Source: Leucogyrophana mollusca
Lineage: Eukaryota > Basidiomycota > Agaricomycetes > Boletales
NCBI GenBank assembly: GCA_021014945.1
Contig: MU266591.1
Coordinates: 1 to 36,744, forward strand
Reading direction: 5' to 3'
Length of the DNA: 36,744 nucleotides
Numbering within the stretch: position 1 is the stretch's first letter; each line of letters opens with the position of its first letter. The position numbers and the translations under genes are program-made. Below the pieces are notes generated by a model. It saw only the letters and a list, made by a program, of their open reading frames with translations, searched no databases and had not been told where the DNA came from. Below, in pieces: positions 31,955 to 36,744 of this stretch.

Positions 31955-34900
31955 ATGGATTCAGCTGAGAGGTACGTCGCTCTCTTTCTCTAGCTCATAT
32001 TCGACCTGTTTGACACTCATCTAATGCTACCCCTCCCAGAAAAATACGTCTGACTGGTACGTCGACTTACCATTCGTTATGCGCAGGATGCTGCTGAGGC
32101 GTCCAATACTGCAGTGATCAAGGCGTGGGGGATACCAGGGCGCAAGGTTCATCGACCGCCGAAATACTCTGTGGTCGTGTCGGCTGGTCAGTGTACATGG
32201 AAGACGAAGCAGCGCGAGGGAAAGGGCCCAGAGTGGAACGAAACTTTCGTCCTGTACGTGGTTGCTAACGCCTCAGTACTAACGCGCTGGGCTGAAGCTA
32301 TCACCTGTACTCCGGTAGAAACGTCGACCATTCCGCGATCCTACATATAACCGTGATCGACCGAGCGGGTGCTCTCAGCTCGTCGCGAAGAGGCGAAGTG
32401 AACGTGGCCATCAATGATATTGGCAATTCTACTGGTAGGAAGGGATTTGGCTGCTACATCCGCCGACTACGTGTCTGACTGTTGATCATTTTGCGACGCA
32501 GTGAAGATTTTTCCACTGAAAAAAGAAGGCCGCGTTGGAGGAGAGATTAAGTTGTCTTTCGAACGAATCCCGCTGCAGAGAGTTGAGCCGGGCTCATCCC
32601 AAGACGCGACTGCCGACACGCATGCAGGCCCATCGCTTTCATCAGCCGTGGAACCTGCTGTCGGTTTGCAAGAGGAGGTCCCAGTAATGGACAAGCCGGT
32701 TTCATCTCAAGGCGCGATTGCCGATGGATCGGTAGGCTCATCGCCTTCAGTATCCGTAGAACGTCCAGCGAAGTCGCCAAATGAGGTCATGGTAGCAGTG
32801 GACGAGGCCCATCGCTGTGTCGGCGGGTTGACTGCCCCACGGGTTATCGGGAGCGTGGCTGGTACAACGGGTGATGTCAACGCCATCGAGGGTGTCACAG
32901 GCAGCCCTGGATTCGCGCTGGTCTCCGGATACGTCGAAAAATTAGTGAATATAGGAGGCGTTCTCGCCGAGGTGCGGGTACTCGAATGAGCTAGGACGTG
33001 CAAAGCTGATTGGACTGATCTAATCGTGCAGGTCCACCCGTGGGCTGCGCTCGCTTGGAGCGTGCTCAGTGTCATACCCAAGGTACTCAGCACACTCCAT
33101 CTTACCCCCACATGAACTAACGTCGTGATTTCCACAGACGATAGGCGCGCAAATGAACCGCGACCAAAAGGTCCAGCAGCTTTGGTCCACAATGGCAGAC
33201 ATGCTGTCTTTCCTGAACGACGCGGAGCCTGTTATTGAACAGTGCCAGGTCCGCATCGTCTCGAAGATGATGCAGCAATTATACGAGTGTGCGTTGTTCG
33301 TCAGGGAATACTGCGGGAAGGGATTTGCTAGTCAGTTCGCTTGTGCCTCTGCTTCACAGACGAGTACTGAGTTCGAGGGTGTCGCAGAGCGGGCGCTAAG
33401 GGACTCTATGAGCACGTCGACCGACTCGGCTATTGACCAATACAATGCTGCCTTCAAGGAGCTCAAGGAACAATTTAAATCGAGGTCAGAGTTGGTCGCT
33501 CTGAGAATATTCAAGGACATCCGCCAAGGCATCGTTGAGCTGTCCACCCTTTCCCAAGACATAAAAGACCTGGGTGCGTGATGTCGCTCACATGGAACCC
33601 CTTGAGCTCTCTCTGATTCCCATCGTTAGAACGAACGATGCTCTTGGACAACCTTCCTGGGACCGACCTCGTTGGGGTGCGTTGCGACGTCAACCGCATC
33701 TGCCTACCAACTACTCGGCAGGAGCTTCTTGCCGAAATCACGGCCTGGGTTGCAGATCCAGACCCGAGTGGAAAGCAAGCGTTTTGGCTGCACGGTGTTG
33801 CGGGCACGGGGAAATCAACTGTGGCAAACACGGTGGCCGCGCGTTTTTCCAAAGTCGGACGTCTAGGGGCGAGCTTTCGATTCAATCGCGACGTCGACGG
33901 TCGGAATGGGCCTGCGTTTCTTTTTGGCAGCATCGCATATCAACTCGCATCCTTCTCCACCACCCTCAAGGACCATATGCTTGCTGCAGTCAAGAAGCAT
34001 GGGAAGATGACGCAGTTCTCTCCACAAGAGCAGCTGCAGAAGTATATTATTGAACCTATGAGCCAGATCACCTTCTCTGGTCCCATCGTAATTGTGGTCG
34101 ACGCGTTGGACGAATGTGGTGGCCAGCGGGTCCGTAAAGATATCTTGGAAGCTATTATGGAGGAGATGGCCAATTTTCCGCGTTTCGTCAAACTGTTTCT
34201 CGTCAGCCGATATGAAATGGATATCCGATCTCACCTGGAGCGCTGTTGTCTGCCGAAATCCATAAACGATGTCGATGGCACGGCAAGGGACATCCTCAAC
34301 TACATCGCCGCTCAGATGTTGAAGGTCGCAGATCGCCATGACCTTGCATCGGACTGGTTGGAGCGCGAGATGAAGGCTATGCTCGCACGCCATTCAGATG
34401 GGTTATTTATCTGGGCCTCGGTAGCTTGCGATTTCATACTTGAGAGCGACGATCCAAAGGTTGCCCTGCACGATATGGTCTCTACTAATACAGATCACTC
34501 GCCTGGGCAGGGAGGCGCTCTCGATGCCTTGTACACAGGTATTCTGCAGCAAGCCTCCATAAACTTGCCCTCATCTGTCAGCGCGTACAACCTGCGCAAC
34601 ATCATTGGCGCAATCCTAGTTGCCAAAACACCTTTGACCCAGCAAGGGTTGGATATGCTCCTTGGGCTCAACGACAGGGTTTTACAACGTCCCATTTTGC
34701 TGCCGGATGGCTCACGCATTGAGCTCACGACATGCAGCTCCGTCATTGCACGGCTCGGATCCATGTTGCGCAAAGACGGTGGCTTCATACGAGTACTTCA
34801 TGCATCCATTTTTGACTTCTTCACATCACCGACGCGCTGCACCGACTCTCGCTTTTACATCGACAAGGGGCTGTTCAGTCGGTTCCTGGCTTCTCGCTGT

Positions 34901-35557
34901 TTCGACGCAATGCGCGTGCTAAAGCGCGACATCTGTGGTATCAATGACCCCACGAAGATGAATTGGGACGTCAAAGATCTTTCCCAGCGTCTGCAGGACA
35001 ATGTGCCCGAGCACGTTCGATACGGATGCCTGTACTGGCATCTCCATCTGGTCGACGTTCCCATTGAGGACCGGGAGTTGATCCAGGAGGCGAAGGACTG
35101 GTTGTCGACTCACCTGCTGCATTGGTTCGAAGTGATGAGCTTGCTGGGTGAGGTAAATAAGATCCTTGAAGCCCTGGCCCGTGTTGTACCGTGGTTTGAG
35201 GTATAGTGGTTGCCATTCATGATCTGTTCAAACTTCCTCTTGCTCACCATTTGTGTTCAGTGCCACTCGCTGACCGATGAAATGCCTCGATTGCTCGAGG
35301 AAGCCACTTATTTCGTGGAACAGTTCAAAGGCCCTATAAGCGAAAGCGCCGCACATATCTACATATCTGCGATCCCGTTCACCTCTCGCCACAGCACCCT
35401 CTTTAAATTATTCGCCCCCAAGCTGAAGCAGATCCCTAAAGTGCTTACAACTCTGCCGTCCCCTTTGGTCACTTTTCCCATCGGGGCCTTCGACTCCGTT
35501 GCAGTTTCACCCGATGGCTCTCGTTTCACACTTGCTCGTGATCGCCGAACCTTGTGA
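31955..35557 (+). CDS. NLR-type paralogue, truncated: C2 - helical - NACHT
   Basis: Tandem paralogue of the gene at 20355-27031, with the same exon plan: 31955-31971, 32040-32056, 32115-32253, 32319-32434, 32502-32971, 33032-33082, 33138-33330, 33388-33573, 33630-35200, 35261-35557; 1018 aa. The C2 domain has KAWGIPGRKVHRPP and GPEWNETFVL. The GFALVSGYVEKLVNIGG segment, helical region, Walker A (GVAGTGKST) and Walker B (VVDALDECGG) are intact. An in-frame TGA at 35555-35557, where the paralogue reads CAA in LQLWDL, ends translation inside the first WD40 unit. The frame stays open after it to 36499, so the stop looks recent, or is bypassed. A 2-residue DP duplication lies before Walker A. The product may be a sensor-less NLR or simply a dying gene. 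Confidence 0.82.
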
Positions 35558-36385
35558 ATATGGGATCTCGATACATGTCATCCTATTGGCGAGCCCTTGA
35601 CCGGCCACCAGTCGAACATATCTCGCACATGCTTCACCCACGATGGCGCAAGACTTGCTTCAGGAGATTCCGAGGGCGTCGCTTTCGTGTGGGACACCCA
35701 ACTGTACCGTGCTGTGGGCGGCCCCTTCCAGCCTGCAGATGGCGGCCATGACATAACGGACATGTCTTTCGCGGACGATCACCTTATTGTCCTGCATAAG
35801 AATCGCCGTGTGGTGGTCTGGAGTTACCTCACTGGAGAGCTAGCGGCGAGCTACCAAGTTGGAAAAGCGTCGCTCCACGGTCCATACATCCTAAACGAAG
35901 TAGAGAAAGGGACCTCCTTCATATTGGATGCGCTCACTGGCGTGGATAAGACCCCGGCATATGCTCGCTCGGCTGGTCTTCGAGATGCCTCATTCCCAGC
36001 TGACAGTCAAGTGGGAAGGGTCGCATGTCAGCTCAATGGGGGGGAGATCAGAGTTCTGAACATCGAGACTGGTGGCCCCATGGGCGCCCGCATTTCCGAA
36101 CACGACAGTATCAGCCTGTCCCCGTGCGGGCAGTGGCTAGCAGCGGAAGCGAACAGGTCGGTTGATATATACAACGCTAGCAGCGGCGAGCTTTTAATGT
36201 CAAAAGAAACTCAACCAGAGATGCATGATGTGGTACGCTGGTCCGTCGATGACAGCCTTCTGCTTCTCTCCATATCGCGCGAAACAACCGAACTCTGGAA
36301 CATGAAGACGATGACACGTACCGCCGCCCTCTACATTCCTCAGGATCATTTTATCCACGCCACTAGCAGTCGGAGGACCATGCTC
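35558..36385 (+). pseudogene. WD40 remnant of the NLR paralogue
   Basis: In frame after the TGA, WD40 sequence continues (IWDLDTC, VAFVWDTQLYRAVGGPF, VVVWSYLTGELAASY, SLSPCGQWLAAEA, TELWNMKTMTRTAAL) and aligns with the first four to six units of the intact paralogue. Likeness stops abruptly near 36385 (after TMLS), where the paralogue goes on for some 720 more residues. The open frame ends at 36499 in unrelated sequence. Confidence 0.8.
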
Positions 36386-36744
36386 AGTTGTCGAAGGCGC
36401 ATGCATTTTCTCCGATCACCACACCTCAGGCATCACTTCTCGGTAGCAATAACCAGTCTAAAAGATCTGGTTCTTATGTTGTGGGAAACCGGTCTTTGAG
36501 ACCGACCTCGGCGCCCTTCCTCCGGTGCCTGGATCCACATTCCTCTCCCAATCCGCCACCGCTCATCCAGCGCTCCTCCCGTACGATGGCTGGGAGGCTC
36601 ACCGACACTGGTGAGCCTCCTTATCAGCCGTATCACATCCGCCGCCAGACTGCTGAACACTCTTCCCACGCCCTCGCTCACTTTTTCTTCGTCGATCCCA
36701 CACGATGCCTATGGGCTCACTGTCCAAAGCGCGCTCAGCACAAC
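36386..36744. other. unrelated sequence joined to the broken NLR 3' end
   Basis: No likeness to the WD40 region of the intact paralogue and no recognised gene. It contains a strong hairpin at 36593-36620. It may be the edge of an insertion or rearrangement whose other end lies outside the window. Confidence 0.5.
36593..36620. repeat. perfect 11-bp inverted repeat
   Basis: Arms ggaggctcacc (36593-36603) and ggtgagcctcc (36610-36620) pair perfectly around the 6-nt loop gacact. A second short match, ggctg/cagcc, flanks it. Could be a hairpin relic of a mobile element; no function is known. Confidence 0.7.

Noticed and set aside
32254..32350. Read-through of C2 exon 3 giving a YVVANASVLT-like tail
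   Set aside because: Read-through meets a stop in both copies (directly in copy 1). A gtacgt donor with acceptors at 20736 and 32318 gives a standard C2 strand pattern (FVLNVDHSAILHITVID) in both.
1..36744. CRISPR array, rRNA, bacterial-type operon or insertion sequence
   Set aside because: The window is intron-rich fungal nuclear DNA. No regularly spaced identical repeats, rRNA sequence or transposase was found.

Overview
The window looks like nuclear DNA from a basidiomycete fungus, most likely an Agaricomycete. The genes are split by many 48-80 nt GT-AG introns with CTAAC/CTGAC-like branch sites. The protein families (GPI-anchored chitin deacetylase, AusD-type methyltransferase, isopenicillin-N-synthase-like 2OG oxygenases, NCS1 permease, C2/NACHT/WD40 NLR-type receptors) are typical of that group. 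All gene models were spliced by hand from the sequence. Each total exon length is a multiple of three and each reconstructed protein keeps its family motifs, but no transcript or database evidence was available.

Layout: (1) 2519-4810 (+), a secreted GPI-anchored chitin deacetylase whose reading frame needs a 2-nt microexon. (2) 7193-8300 (+), a SAM-dependent methyltransferase of the AusD-like group. (3) 8666-10138 and 10523-11991 (both -), a tandem pair of intact 2-oxoglutarate/Fe(II) dioxygenases (344 and 341 aa) with identical exon plans. (4) 12378-15589 (+), a 24-exon NCS1 nucleobase/allantoin-type permease, divergent from the second dioxygenase. The shared 386-bp promoter holds an exact 11-bp inverted repeat centred on GATA sites. 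(5) 15590-20354, a 4.8-kb stretch with no gene I can recognise, containing one copy of a dispersed repeat. (6) 20355-27031 (+), an intact 2041-aa NLR-type protein: C2 domain, helical region, NACHT ATPase, large WD40 array. (7) 27720-31424, a graveyard between the two NLR genes: a broken BUD32 kinase copy (-), a second copy of the dispersed repeat, a C-rich minisatellite and a broken dihydroxyacetone kinase 3' half (+). (8) 31955-36385 (+), a tandem paralogue of the NLR gene with an in-frame TGA in its first WD40 unit and a lost 3' end.

Two functional themes stand out. The dioxygenase pair plus divergent permease looks like a small uptake-and-oxidation module for a nitrogen heterocycle under GATA-type nitrogen control (inference). 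The NLR pair looks like a fungal innate-immunity or allorecognition locus undergoing birth and death, with a well conserved NACHT core and more divergent WD40 and C2 parts, embedded in degenerate and repetitive DNA.
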